Notes: generated from the sequence alone by a model not told the origin. Shown: positions 46,796-59,603, counted from the first letter of the stretch. The stretch is DNA of 64,000 nt from Tachypleus tridentatus (GCF_004210375.1 NC_134825.1:40232348-40296347), one strand, 5' to 3'. Translations and numbers: made by a program.

Positions 46796-46938
46796 GTAGA
46801 GTGGACCTTGAATTATTTCCACCAAATACCTTACAAGGATCCGCCCAATGAAAAAACAATGTTCCTACACTATTAATGATATTATTAGCTCTAATCCCAA
46901 TAACATCAATCCAGACTTGTGGAAATTAAAAAATTCAG
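46796..46938 (+). other. Exon-like stretch with splice-like borders, frameshifted
   Basis: It lies between TTTGTTATTGTTACAG and TTCAG|GTCAGT. The translation reads RVDLELFPPNTLQGSAQ, then needs a one-base shift to continue KKQCSYTINDIISSNPNNIN and PDLWKLKNS. Together with the open stretch 400 bp upstream, this suggests a gene fragment or pseudogene of unknown family. Confidence 0.3.
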
Positions 46939-47184
46939 GTCAGTTCTAAATCCATATACTAAATAGTAATAAATAACCTTCACAAATGCAAAGTTAATAG
47001 TAAAAATAACAATATTTGTAAATATTTACTCTTTATACTAATATTGAGGAACTTAAGTTTAATGACTGACAAAAACCTGCAGATTAACCTTAAGGAAAAT
47101 TAAAATATGCCATTTTTAGTAAAACATAAAAAGCAATTTACTTATAAGAACCATAAAGCCCACCAGCAAAAACAAAACGAAAAA

Positions 47185-47685
47185 AAAATGATAAAAATAT
47201 TGTTGTAAGCTATACTTTTAATATTTCAACTTGGATATTTCTTTGCAATATATTGAAAGTTTTGTACAATCTAGAGATTTTTTTGCGGTACGTAAAACAC
47301 GGGTATAAAATACAAATTAGAAAATCAGTAAAGTAATCAATGTATTAATGAATGATAACTTAGGTATTTCAGCGCCATTTAGATAGTGAGAGTAATTGAA
47401 TTTGTGTTTCAGTTTGTGTTAGTCGGTAGCAGTTAATGAATTTGTAATTTAACTTTTACCAGTAACTTTACTTGTGAATGTTATTGGAACACCTATATTT
47501 AAAGTCAGGCCTATAAGTGAACATAGCTAAAAACAAAATTTATTCACTTTTTGAAGGAATAAATTAAATTTTTATCATTACATAAACTGGATTTAGCATT
47601 ATTTTCACCATTTTATCTAAAATAGCCCACCCACTGACAAAATATGTATCAACATTAGTGTCAAAAGTGGGATTATTTTTATTAA
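47185..47685 (+). repeat. Direct repeat, left copy (about 0.5 kb)
   Basis: It shares diverged blocks in the same order and orientation with 50725-51225: a GCAATAT...TTTGTTT-like start, AGGCCTA(T/C)AAGT(G/A)AA, TTTTT(A/C)(T/G)TTAC...TGGA, TTTAGTATTATTTTCAC and ACACATTAGT-like ends. It ends about 190 bp before mariner-like element 1. Confidence 0.5.
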
Positions 47686-47870
47686 AATAAAGTGTTTCAT
47701 TCTCACATAAAAACAGCTTACCACCTCTCTTATAAGAGCTGTATGACCAAAGCTGTGGAGGTCTAATACCTGATAAATGCCAGATAATATATGACTTGTT
47801 CATAAAATATCAAAATACCTTTACCAGTGGACCTCATGACTTAAGTCAAATAAATGAAATATCTCATAAT

Positions 47871-48765
47871 ACAGGGTGTTCGGGAAGTCACTGTGCAGTT
47901 TTGTAATAATATTTTATTATATTTCAGATTTTGATCCCATATGGTTTTAACAACTGAAGAACGTGTATGGCTCGTCGAACACGTATTCCGAGAAGGTGGT
48001 AGATACACAGATGTGGTGCGACAGCGATTTGCTGAAAAATTCCCAGATACACCTGTTCCACATTGCAATGCAGTTCGTAACCTTGTTGATAAGTTTCGGG
48101 AAACAGGATCAGTGGATAATGTCAAACGCTGTGGAAGGCCAGCAAAGTTATCGGAGGAGAAATTGTTGGATATTTCTGACAGTGTGATACAGAGTCCGTC
48201 AAAATCATTACAAAAGTTAGCTCAGCAGCATGATATTGGTCTTGGAGATGCTCATAAGGCCGTCAAAAAGAAAATAAAACTCTTCTCATACAAAATAATG
48301 GCGGTACAAGAACTTGAAGCAACTAATAATGAAAAACGAATACGCTATTGCAGATGGTTTAAACAGATTTATCGAAGAGAATACAGCTAATGTGTTGGAT
48401 GTGACCTTTTTCACCGAAGAAGCATGGTTCCATCTCTCGGGTTACGTTAATTCACAAAATTCAAGATTGTGGTCATCCGATAATTCTCACAGTTTGCACG
48501 AAACACCTCTACATGATTTCAAGGTTGGTGTGTGAGTTACGATTTTCAGACGTCGAATTGTTGGCCATATATTCTTTATGAACACAATAAACAGCGAGCG
48601 CTATTGTTCGAAGATTCTTCACACCATTATCGGTCAGATGACAAGTGATGAAATCAATTACTCATAGTTTCAACAAGATGGTGCTACTGCCCACACATCT
48701 CACAGATCTATGCGATTATTAAAGGAATGTTTTGGAGACTGTATTATTCCCAAATAGCTCGTTCT
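47871..48765 (+). mobile_element. Mariner-like DNA transposon 1, 3'-truncated
   Basis: It begins at a TA (47870-47871) with CAGGGTGTTCGGGAAGTCAC, a typical terminal repeat of this Tc1/mariner subgroup. The transposase follows, with a DUF4817-type helix-turn-helix (LTTEERVWLVEHVFREGG), GSV...RCGRPAKL, then LDVTFFTEEAWFHLSGYVNS and FQQDGATAHTS. The sequence breaks off after GDCIIPK, before the third catalytic Asp region, and no matching 3' terminal repeat was seen. Confidence 0.85.
47941..48765 (+). pseudogene. Mariner-like transposase pseudogene
   Basis: The ATG frame 47941-48390 covers the N-terminal helix-turn-helix (149 codons). A one-base frameshift near 48360 moves the catalytic part to another frame (FIEENTANVLDVTFF...). 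A TGA then stands for an expected Trp at 48533-48535, and a TAG precedes FQQDGA. The first catalytic motif reads FFTEEAWF where relatives usually have FFTDEAWF. The enzyme cannot be made. Confidence 0.85.
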
Positions 48766-48779
48766 TCATAAAAATGACT

Positions 48780-50460
48780 TAAAAAATCAAAAAAAGGTTT
48801 ATAGACTAATGACTACAGAAAAAAGTACTCAATAAACTGAAGAAAGAATTGACCATTACCTATATTAGCATATCCAGCTTTTGAGGATCACTTTTAGATT
48901 CAGGTGTTAGTTTTCCAGTAGCAGCATTTTTATCACAAGTTTAACATAGAATATTGAATAATATTCTGTACTATAACAGGTCAGTAAGTGCTGAAGAAAA
49001 GAGACTTGTATTCTATGAAAAGAAATGTTATACGATATTCAAGTCATTTCCATTATTATCCATATGTACAATAGCTTACACTTCAGACATATACTGTAGC
49101 ATTGAATTGGCTAGTGAATTTTGGCAATCCAGCAAGCCAGATAGCAAGATTGCTCTTAGAATTTTAGGATTACAAATTTAACATTATGTATTACGCTAAT
49201 GGAAGCGTGGAAACTTTTGAAGCATTATCCCAAAGACAAAGCATTAATAAAGAATATGAACAATGTGAAAGGAAGGGAGCAAAAGATAATAAAGAAAACC
49301 AACCTAAAGTACAATAGAGTATATTCTAAGATGGGACATTCATAAGTGATGATGAAAGTTTAATATAGTCCAACGCTCAACTAAAATATATGAAGTTAAA
49401 CCCCATTATTCAGTGGATCAGTAATAGTGCAGTGAAACCCTTGAATTCCAAAGTTACACTGAAAACAAAGATGCACTTGGCACATTGGGATTCTTTATAC
49501 TTACAAGAGAATTAGTTATGGTGGAAATGGAAAGATTTCAGTGAACATAAAAAAGGCCTGCAGTTGGTATTTCTGTAGTCTTTACATTCCAAGTCACTCT
49601 ATCATCAACACAACCTTCCAATGACTGGCCAATTAGACCTTAAGAAAATAATGGAAGCAGGGTCAGAGAGTGCTTCTATTGGATTGTACGTTCGGGATCT
49701 CTACAGAATGCATGTAAAACTGTAAAAAATAAAAATAAGGTCCACAGAACAAAAACATGGATAGCTACAAAAGTATTGTATCGTGACATCACTTAAAAAG
49801 TTACTGCTCTTGCGCGTGATCCTCTACTACAAAGTAACAATGAAAATAAATACATTGTGGTTGTCATGAAACTCTATCACGAAATGGTGAAAAGTAAATG
49901 CTTTTCAAAACCAGGAGACGGAAATTCGTGTCAACTGTTTGCATTAAAATACTAGTAAAATAACTTCTCGTTCATCTGACGACATCAGGCTGGAGAGTTA
50001 CATGTAGTTCTACATGTTTTAAAATAAATTAGGAACCACCATAATATGTGTGACCAGGGTCTTCCTCTGTTACTTATGAATTATTATTGGACCTTTTGGA
50101 GGATAGTCAGTCAGCAGAGATTAAAGAGTGCCACTAATGTTATACACGACCTTACCTGTGACATAGTTACACCATCTAGTCATAAAAAGAAAAGTTGCCA
50201 TGATGTTATCGCTGATAAAACTGGATTTCATCGAGATCGTATGATATGATTGTACAATGCATGTCATGAAAATATTGAACTCCGAGATTAAGCAGATGTT
50301 GGCCATGGGTTGTATTGAAAAGAATTAATAATGAAATTTACAGAATATAGAGGAGTATCGTGGTGTACGACAAAGACCGTGGATACATATCTGCAAGAGA
50401 TCAGTCAACTGGGAGTATTTAGAGAAAAATTACCAGTGAAAAATTAACTTGTTGAAGATT
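48780..50460. other. Possibly decayed coding sequence between the direct repeats
   Basis: Short open pieces on the plus strand (48954-49181 with SVSAEEKRLVFYEKK; 49200-49350 with MEAWKLLKHYPKDKALIKN; 49840-49950 with NKYIVVVMKLYHEMVKS) suggest an old mobile-element gene broken by many stops. I cannot name the family. Confidence 0.3.
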
Positions 50461-50720
50461 GTTTGTTTGTTTTGAATATCGCGCAAAGCTACATGAGGGC
50501 TATCTGCGCTAGCCATCCCTAATTTAACAGTGTAAGACTAGAGGGAAGGCAGATAATCATCACCATCTACTGCCAACTTTTGGGCCACTCTTTTATCAAA
50601 GAATAGTGTTATTGACTGTTACGTTATAATGCCGCCACTACTGAATAAGGGTGAGCATGTTTGGGAGGACTGGAATTCGAACCCGCGAACTTTATATTGC
50701 AAATCAAGCATGTAAAACCC
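50461..50720 (-). repeat. SINE family A
   Basis: GTTTGTTTGTTTTGAATATC to the head, whose acceptor end is degraded (GCATGTAAAACCC). Confidence 0.88.
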
Positions 50721-50724
50721 AGGA

Positions 50725-51225
50725 AATGGACAATTTTGCAAGCAATATTTTAATATCTTAATTTAAATATTTGTTTGTTTTTGCAATATCTGTATTTAGA
50801 ATTTCATGAAATTTAAAGCCTCTGCATAATCTGCGAATTTCGTGCAATACATATAAACAAGAGTGAAAATGTAACTAATTGTGAATCAATGAAATATTCA
50901 GTATGCTGTTCATTGAGTTAGTTTATACCAGCCAGGCATCGTAATTCAGTGACACAATGAGATTTAGTGTATCTTTGATTGAAATTCTGCGATATTTGTT
51001 TGTAAATTCGAGTATAATGGTTTTCAAAGTTCTACTGAACATTATTTAAATGGTGAGGTTAGGCCTACAAGTAAATATAACCTGTAAGAAATGTTAATTA
51101 CTTATTTAAGAAATAATTTAATTTTTTTTCGTTACCTGGAATGGACTTGGTATTATTTTCACTAAATAATCCAAAAGAGCTCATCCAACAACAGAACACA
51201 TTAGTACAAAAGAGCTCCCATAATT
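50725..51225 (+). repeat. Direct repeat, right copy (about 0.5 kb)
   Basis: Partner of the repeat at 47185-47685. The 3 kb between them contains mariner-like element 1 and unidentifiable, possibly once-coding sequence. Such a pair could be old long terminal repeats or two copies of a dispersed repeat; no integrase or protease was recognised between them. Confidence 0.45.
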
Positions 51226-51239
51226 TTCTTTAAAAATTG

Positions 51240-51502
51240 TTTTGTGTTTTCAATTTTGCGTAACGCTACGCAAAGGCTATCTGCACTAGCCGTCCCTAAT
51301 TTAGCAGTGTAAGAGCAAAGAGAAGGCAGCTAGTTATCACCACCCACCTCCAGCTCTTGGGCTACTCTTTTACTAACAAATAGTGGGATTGACCGTACTA
51401 TTATAGCGCCCCCACTGCTGAAAGGGCGAGCATGTTTTTTTGCGACGGGGATTCGAACCCGCGACCGTCAGATTACGAGTCAAACGCATTAACCCACCTG
51501 GC
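51240..51502 (-). repeat. SINE family A
   Basis: Nearly complete copy ending in TTAACCCACCTGGC. Confidence 0.9.
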
Positions 51503-53329
51503 ATTTTTTAAAAAAACATGAAAGCTAAGGAAGTAGAAAAGGCACGAAATGCTTGCACATCACAACAATATGTCCAGTCTTCTTCTTAAGTTTCAATTGA
51601 AACGAGTATTGAGAATTTAGATTTTTTTGCTCAACAAATCATTTTATGCAAATGTCCTGCATTTTTACTCAACTGCTCACATGGAAATCTGTAAACCTGA
51701 AAATGTCACTTAAGTTCTTAGAAATTTCAGCTTCTGTAATAGTGTGGTAGTTTCAAATGGAAACTGATTTCTAATAAGTACCAGATAATTCAATTCGCTA
51801 ATAACAACTGATTCATTCAGTAATCTGTGTTTCACAAATTGATTGAGTTTTCTCATTTTCTGTAAAATAATGAGAGCAGACAAGATTAACAAAATCACTA
51901 CAATATTTGTCATGACACAACCAAAACTTCAGTCGCTTCTACTAGATTGTGATTATTTTACACAGCTTTTCCCCTAGGGAAACACTTTTGTCAAAATAAA
52001 CACGCTGATCTTCAGATAGGACTATATTTGAATGTTGTAGCGTCCCAGGTAGAAACGGAACTGAAAAGGCGCCTCTGCATTCGACTGAAGTTCAGTTTTA
52101 GCATCCACTTAACAGCATCACCTGGTGATTTGTATTCTTTCATAGCAATGCTTTTTTCTGCAAGCAAAGGATGTAACAGTTGTTAATCTTTGAAACCCAG
52201 ATGTTATATGCTACTGCAATATTTTTTAAGCAGAATAAACATTATGTACTTTAAAGAACAAAAAAAGCAAATTAAACTAGAACAAGGTGCTTTCAACGAC
52301 GTGTTTACATTATAACTGTATAAAAATTAAATAAACGAAAACTTAATATTCAAACAAAAACAACAACAGCACATAATATGCTTCCATACCGCAACACTTG
52401 TAATCAATTCAAATTGGTTTATTGAACTTACCGTTTTATCTTGAATGTCCTATCATAATATTTTAAACCTCTCTCCCCTTCTTCAATGGCTCAGCTGTAA
52501 GTTTGATAGTCTAAACTAAGATTCGAGGTTTTATTTCGATGAGGCATAGCCCAGATAACCTATTGTAAAGTTTTGGGTTAACATGAAAATAAACAAGTGT
52601 TTTTTTTTTATCTAGATAGTCCTTAATAAAAAACAACAACATAACTCTAACATGTTATTTTTATTCTAACTCAAGAGTTCTATTTTTGCATGAGCACACA
52701 CCTTATAAACCGGCATGTACTTTGTGCTCAATAACAAAACAGAAACATACTAATTTATTTTATCCTGAAATTCCATAAATAGAACTACCTATATGTGTAT
52801 TAAATTATTCATATTGTATGGAAAATTACTTCAAAGAGTTTCTTATTCCTTTCGTCACTGCACGTACCACATTATTCTATGGTTTGCGTTATGAGCTGTT
52901 TTTTTTTCTTGTACCTCCGTGTGTGGGAATGGGGAAAACTAAAACTGTCATTGCCTTTATAAGTCTATCTAAACCAGAAACGGCTAATATTACTCTCTAT
53001 CTTTTTTCCTTTTTTTTTTTTTACACTGAGGCCTGGAGTGACATTTCTGACTCTCATATTTCTGGTTAAAGTATCCTATTAACCATTCGGGCTGGCTATA
53101 TGTGTTTACCAGACACATGAAGCTCATACCCATAACAGTTGAACAAAAATCAACATTATTTTTAGATGATTAAGTAAATAACTTGCCACACAGCACAGTG
53201 ACAATAGATCGAAAATTTATTTTATTAAAGTAGTCTATAAAATTATAAAAAACAAAACAATTCAACTGTGAGCTAGGACTTTATTTTATTATATAACTTT
53301 TCAAACATTTTTGTTTATTTGTTTGTTAT
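51503..53329. other. Intergenic, nothing recognised
   Basis: AT-rich. An open frame at 52818-53069 looks like chance. Confidence 0.45.
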
Positions 53330-53437
53330 TTTTTTATACTAAAGCCACAACGGGCTATTTGCTGAGCCCACCTAGGGGAATCGAACCCTCATTTCAGGGT
53401 TGGAAATCCGTGAACATACCGCTGTATTAGCGGGGGA
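53330..53437 (-). repeat. SINE family B
   Basis: ACTAAAGCCACAACGGGCTA to GTATTAGCGGGGGA; box B is partly altered (TCGAACCCTCATTTC). Confidence 0.85.
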
Positions 53438-53497
53438 TTTGTGCGTTTGTACGTTACATACATAATATACCGTACATTTATTAAGGTATTTGTAGTT

Positions 53498-53581
53498 TTA
53501 AGCACAAAGCTTATCTCAAGTATCAGAACCCCTTTGCAGCATTTCAATTTATAAATTCCCAGACTCGCCACTGGGAGGAGG
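53498..53581 (-). repeat. SINE family C, shortened
   Basis: AAGCACAAAGCTTATCTCAA to CGCCACTGGGAGGAGGC, with the middle partly lost. Confidence 0.6.
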
Positions 53582-53593
53582 CTAAAATCTTAT

Positions 53594-53852
53594 GGCCCGG
53601 CATGGCCAGGTGGGTTTAGGCGTTCGACTCGTAATCTGAGAGTCACACCAAAAATTCTCGCACTTTCAGCCGTGGGGACGTTATAATGTGACGGTCAATC
53701 CTACACTATTCATTGGTTAAAGAGTAGCCCTAGAGTTGGCAATGGATGGTGATGACTAGCTGCCTTCCCTCTAGTCTTACACTGCTAAATTAGGAAAGGC
53801 TAGCGCAGATAGCCCTCGAATAGCTTTGCTCGAAATTCAAACAAACAAACAA
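53594..53852 (+). repeat. SINE family A with box B deleted
   Basis: The head jumps from ATCTGAGAGTC to ACACCA, removing the T-arm and box B. The remainder is intact to the AAACAAAC tail. Confidence 0.88.
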
Positions 53853-54989
53853 TCCTAATATTTTTTTTACTTTTGTAGGCCTATCTGTATCTTAATCAAA
53901 CTGTTTAGATTTATAAGATCTTAATTTTTCTCATCATATTTAGTTTTAAAGTCCTTTTTTAATGATCCTTTTTTAATTTAGAAGTTTATTTTATATTTAA
54001 GGTAATTATTGTAAAGTGCTTAAGTCTATAAGTACAATTTCCTAGTCAGTAAAAGATGACAAATGGTGTGCAGTGAACATGAGATAGCTGGTTCTTTTGA
54101 AAGCAGGATAATATAAAACTTTTTAAATTCTTCTATGCTACCAAAGGTGAATTTGCAGAGTTATTCCATAGTTAGCGAATAAATGATAAGTTAAGTGATT
54201 ATTTTCAGTCTATAAACTTTTGTGCAAAGCAATACTTTTATATATTTGAGCGTGCTTGGACCCTTTGATCGCTTGAATTAGTAATTTGAAGTGGGGTCAT
54301 AAGATCAAGGGCACAAAGAGCGAAAACCTGAAAAGTAAGATAGAAGTAAGTGAATACACGTTGCTATATAAAGTTGTTCTGAAAAGGATTCATGAAAATG
54401 TTGAAAACTACTTCCATGTAAACTTGTTGTTATCTAACAGTTATTAAGATACTGTTTGCAATTTTCTACAATAAGTTGTTTGCGCTCTGACCACAGCGCG
54501 ATATTGAATCCCAGATTTTAGCACTGTAATTCCTTAAACTTACTGTTGGCCAACTAAGAGACTTGATATTTGCTAATATTATTTATATGATTTTAGACTA
54601 CAATAACATTTACAATAATTAATATCACAATATTATTTATTGAAGAAATATCTTGCTTTGATTCTTAACGAAAATATTTATTTGTGCTGAGAACCTCGAA
54701 TCTTAGCGTTATAAGCTTCAAACAACACATTGTTTTTATATATATATTAACATTGCAATTCAAATACATCTATTCACAGGGATGAAATCAAAAGGTTGTT
54801 ATGGAATAAACTATCCCTCGTTTTTGCCTTTTCACACGTATTTAGCACAATTTCTTTTTGTTACTCCAAATTGAAGTTCACAAACCCCTTACCAAAAAAA
54901 AAAAGAAAAATTTGCACTCCTAACTTCGGAGTCTTATTGGTGCATCATAAAAATGACTGTAAACTCACACGATTCGATTAAAGTATACA

Positions 54990-55100
54990 AGGAGCTAGGT
55001 GTTGACTAGCTGCGCTGCTTTCCCTCTAGACAAAATTGGATACGACTAGCGAAGATAGCCTCTGATTAGCTGCGCTTGAAAATCAGCAGACGACAAACAA
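54990..55100 (+). repeat. SINE family A 3' fragment, diverged
   Basis: GCTTTCCCTCTAGACAAAAT, GACTAGCGAAGATAGCC and TTAGCTGCGCTTGAAAATC match the end of the family A body and tail. Confidence 0.6.
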
Positions 55101-55850
55101 TATCTTATTTGTGTTTTACGCTTAACTGCATAATTATAATGTTACAGTTATACTAACATTAATCTTACTCGAGCAAACTTGTTTTATTGTATACATGTTT
55201 TCCTCTCTTAAAACATAAGTTTTATTTCACTTCACAAATTGCATGAACATTTTTCCCAATGTTTCTTGGCTGAACTTCATTAAAAACGAACAGCAAGCTG
55301 CTCGTTCTCAGATTTAATTGATTACATGGGGATACTGGTGGGTGATGGTGACGCAGACAGATTCAAGCGTTCTTAAAATAATAGTTTTAATATCAAAGCT
55401 ATCCATGCGAAAGTTGAAGGTTTTTACCAATTTTTTTTATCACATTATTTTCTAATCATTTAAGTTAGATAAGAAATGCAGTTACTGTAATAAATTTTAA
55501 TTAAATCAAAATAGAATACCGATAAATAAGAAGTTAGTATCTCAACCGATACCTTTGGATTTGAGCAACTAAAATGTGCAAACCACTAGCCTACCACTAA
55601 ATGAAAAAAAGACATTTTTGTGAATGATGTGAGATCACATAACATTAAATTGGGGTTTAGAATGTAACTGTTGTTTAATCTAATATATTTATATATATGC
55701 ATTAACAGAATGACAAATTCTTCTTATTAAATACTCACTCTCTGGTAGCGAATGACAGTTCTAATATAAATGCGTATAAGCCCGGCATGATCAACAGGTA
55801 GTTGTAATAAACTATGAAAAGTGAAAAGAAATGTCACAGCGCCTCGTAAA

Positions 55851-55971
55851 TTGTTGTTTGTTATTAAGTACAAATCTACACAAATGGCTATCTGGACTCT
55901 ATCCACCACTGGTATTGAAACCTGATACTGAGCAGTATAAGTCCGCAGACATACTGCTGTGCCACTAGGAG
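55851..55971 (-). repeat. SINE family C
   Basis: TTAAGTACAAATCTACACAA to CTGTGCCACTAGGAGAC. Confidence 0.8.
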
Positions 55972-56039
55972 ACAACGCCACGTAAAACCAAATTTTACTG
56001 TGATCGTAAGATATTTGCAAGAAAAAGAAACAAAGACGA

Positions 56040-56129
56040 TGTTACAACGCTAAAATCAGGGGTTCGATTCTCCTCAGTGGACTCAGCAGGTAGCCCAATG
56101 TGGCTTTGCTATAAGAAAACACACGCACA
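56040..56129 (+). repeat. SINE family B, 5'-truncated
   Basis: Starts in the anticodon arm (TTACAACGCTAAAATCAGGG) and runs to ATAAGAAAACACACGCAC. Confidence 0.8.
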
Positions 56130-56439
56130 AAGACTATGTAACTTGAAGTCATATTACATGTCAACATGCGAATTGTTTACACGTTGAGCTCTTAGCATTT
56201 TTACTTTCTTAAAAGAATAACTCGCCAACCTTTATAATATATAGTTTAACACATAAAACAAAAACAAACTTATACCAAACGATAATAATAAAGCTGAGAG
56301 TAGCTAGTTTCTAAAGTGCCAGAAATCTGTGGATCTCTGATTCGATTTCCATTGCCGCAAAATCACGTTTTGCATTTTGGAGTTGTAGGTGCAATGTACA
56401 AATGATAGCTAAATCCTAAGATACTATCAAATTAACAAA

Positions 56440-56545
56440 CAGTTGGCCGTCGGTGGTATTAATTAGCTGTCTTCTCTCATGATTGGGGACAGCTAGCGAA
56501 TATTTCTTTTTAGTAGCTTTGCGTGGACGTTTGAAACAAAGAAAA
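56440..56545 (+). repeat. SINE family A-related 3' part, diverged
   Basis: CAGTTGGCCGTCGGTGGTAT, GGGGACAGCTAGCG and TAGTAGCTTTGCGTGGACG resemble the body and tail of family A. The preceding 140 bp may be a different head. Confidence 0.5.
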
Positions 56546-57516
56546 TAGCCCTCCATTGTCTGAGTAATCCATTCGCATATACTTTCAGTATTTCTGCTGA
56601 ATTTGTAGTGATAATTACTTGGTGCAATAACAGAATTTTAAATAAGGCAAAAGTATCAATGTTACGAAGTTTATGGTTTGTTATGTGAATTTAAATTTAT
56701 TAAAACAAATTTACTCTAAATTTTAAGGCATTATATTCAGAACTCCATTTAACTTATCAAAAATAGGCTTTACCTAGTTCACAATCTCTAGGTTTTCATA
56801 CTTCTGATAGTATATGATGTGTGAGTTTTTTTTATATTATTTCTCATGGGCTTAATGTGTAAAAATAAATGCATATACTAGTGTATCTCATTTTCGTTGT
56901 ATTTGTTACATACATGTGTGTTAAAAAAAAACCACACTAAATTTATGTCGTGTTACAAGTTTACAAGAACATTAGCCAAAACATAGATCTTCACATATTT
57001 AAAACTATTTAATATTATGTTCTCTTGAAGGTTAAAGGACGAAGTACAAGTGCATAACAAATCATGCCCTCTGGATGGAAAACAGGCCTAACATCACGTT
57101 TTACGCTATGAAGACCAATACTTTTTGAGATCACGTGGCCAAGGTCGCTGAGTTACAACATAGTTAAGCCGTCGCACAGAGACGGTCGTCCAAATGAGTG
57201 AGATTCGTATACTTTTATGTGATAACTTACACCAAGCTTACAGATAATTTCGTTATGTGGAAAACTTTTCTAATTGTTTTAGTCAAATACTCGTTTTAAT
57301 TTGGAAGTTCTTTGTATTTTATTAATTCTTATATTCCACAAGGGTCATTATATTAAGAATCTTTAATTATTGTTATAACAGTACTTAAAATACGTTCAGA
57401 AAGAATATATTTTGGCGTGATAATTCGAATACGTCATACAGTTAGTTCAATGTATGTTACTAATATTAATCTTTGAATCGATAGGTCAAGGTTTTAAGGT
57501 CGTTCCCTCCTACTGA

Positions 57517-57913
57517 GATTACAAGTACGATTGTTGTAAATTTCTGTCACAACTTCCTCTGCTTTTGGTGACATTGGTTGTGGTCCGTCCACTCGTATTC
57601 TGGAAGATGCCTATCGGAAGTTTATCAGTTGATTCCAAAGACAGCAGATCTAGAAGGAGCAGACCTTATGATGGGACCTCTGAAGGATTATCATTTTTTC
57701 ACGAGAGTATTAACAGTAGCGTGGATTTCCCTTCTTATATTCCGTGGCAAACTTTGTCATCTGACGTATCCGAAAAACTTAAGCATGGCTCTCTACGAAT
57801 TAACAGAAGCAACAGACTCGAGTATACTACCATTACAGAAGAAGGTGAACGATTACTACAGGCGAATGGGCGAAAGAAGAAAGCTCGAGCAGCTATTAAT
57901 GCTGTCAGAGGAG
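57517..57913 (+). CDS. Candidate exon, unassigned (two long overlapping frames)
   Basis: The region is less AT-rich than its surroundings and open in two plus frames for more than 340 nt, ending at a donor-like GAG|GTAGGG (57913/57914). Frame one, from ATG 57607, reads MPIGSLSVDSKDSRSRRSRP and later VSEKLKHGSLRINRSNRLEY and GRKKKARAAINAV. Frame two reads ADLEGADLMMGPLKDYHFF and DYYRRMGERRKLEQLLMLSE. Frame one has a faint resemblance to the cold-shock part of RNase II/DIS3-like proteins (xLRINxxNRxE), which I do not trust. No clear acceptor is present. Exon status is plausible; product unknown. Confidence 0.35.
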
Positions 57914-59581
57914 GTAGGGGCATTTTAAATCTCGTATTAAATTAGTTTTGCGGTTAAATTAATAAGCCACTGTAAATATTAGCTCCAGGATTTATTTATA
58001 TGTCTGATAATTATTAAACTTAACTGCATCAAAGCACTTAACAAAAATACTCTTTCCATGATGCGTTTATTTACACCCACCCAGCTTTGAAAAAGTAAAT
58101 GTATGAAAATAAATTACTGGAAATAATAATTGGTATGTTTTTATTATGTGATAAATGGTAAACTCCAAATAAGTTGTAGAGTAAGTTTAATAACAGACTA
58201 TAATTCTCCGTTATTATTTGAAATTCTCGAAAACACCCTACATATCGTCAAGTACAGCCGTCTATCCATGTATGGCATGTCGATTTTGTAGCTACATTAC
58301 AACTTGCATTTAGTGCTTATTAAGCTATCGCCCAGCGGTGGAATTTAAGTTGTGTAAGGCCAGGGGCTAATAGTTTTTGTGTTCCCGACATGCCATGTGA
58401 TTTTATACGGAATAAAATTTAGTGAATCCCCCTTAAGACTATGGGCCCTGGGGCTAAACCCCCCCTCTAGCCTCTACCTAAATGCGCCACTGCTACCACC
58501 TCCATGTATTTTTCTGTTTCTTTGTCGTATTTAATTAATATCTTAGACACTTAAATTTTAATCCCATCTGTCTGCTGATCTTTATATTCTTAATAAAGTT
58601 CATTGTTCTTTCTCCCTTTCTAAAAAATTGTAACTAAGTTATCAAGATTTAATGCTAACTTATTCTTCTCGATTATGTTTCAATTATCCTAAGTATGCTT
58701 TTCATTTTATACGAATAATCTGTCATTATCACTTGCCATCCTTATCATAGAGGCAAATTAGTGGGAGCTTTGTGTCCTTTTTACTTCATCATATGGTAAC
58801 CTATATTAACATATTTACGCAAGTATTATTTTCTGTTGTCTATTTATCTATCATTCACCCTCCCTCCCTACACATACACGATATTCTAAAACCCATATAT
58901 CTTCCAAGTCACTTAAACATATAGAAAGTAGCTCGGAACCTAACGGGGTCTTTCCTAACCACTTTCACTTGCCGAGAGTGGTAATTGTACAGCATTTCCC
59001 CAGTAACCTAACGAGTGTTACATGCACCCATTTGTAGTAGTTTAGTTGATAACTCAAGAATAATACAATTTTTTTTATCATAATGTCAGTTAAAATACCT
59101 TCAACGTCATTATAGTTACACTTGTTTACGGATCAAATAAGTAAAATATTGAGTTATTAACTAAACTACTACAAATTGATGCATCTAACACTCAATTTGT
59201 TACTGAAGAAATTCTGTACAAGCACCCCAATAGGTCGTCTATCTTTTTCATTATCTTTGTTTAATTATATCGTTTCTACCATAGGCATTTTTATTTTCCC
59301 AAATGCTCCTATTTTTTCAAACAATTTCTGTTTGTAATAACTCAAAAGAAAATTACAAACAATGCATAATACTTCATTTTTTATTGTAATTTCTTAACAT
59401 TAACGTATTTAAGATAAGTAGTTTACATTTTTGAAATTTTCCTTGACGTTCTTTTATTCGTTTTTTTTTCTTGATATCATTACGCCACTTATTTTACCTG
59501 TTACATTCAATATTGACACATTTTTTTATCCTATTTTTGTAACCTTCTGCTTTGTTTCTCAATTTGTAAGTGTGATATAAA

Positions 59582-59603
59582 TCTCTCTCTCTCTCTCTCT
59601 CTC
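59582..59603. repeat. (CT)n microsatellite
   Basis: About 11 CT units in a long gene-free stretch. Confidence 0.85.

Larger units (their letters stand above)
53853..57516. other. Intergenic with SINE fragments
   Basis: Besides the SINE pieces listed, a diverged SINE B/C-like segment may lie at 54465-54563 (GCGCTCTGACCACAGCGCGA, TGAATCCCAGATTTTAGCAC). No gene recognised. Confidence 0.4.
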
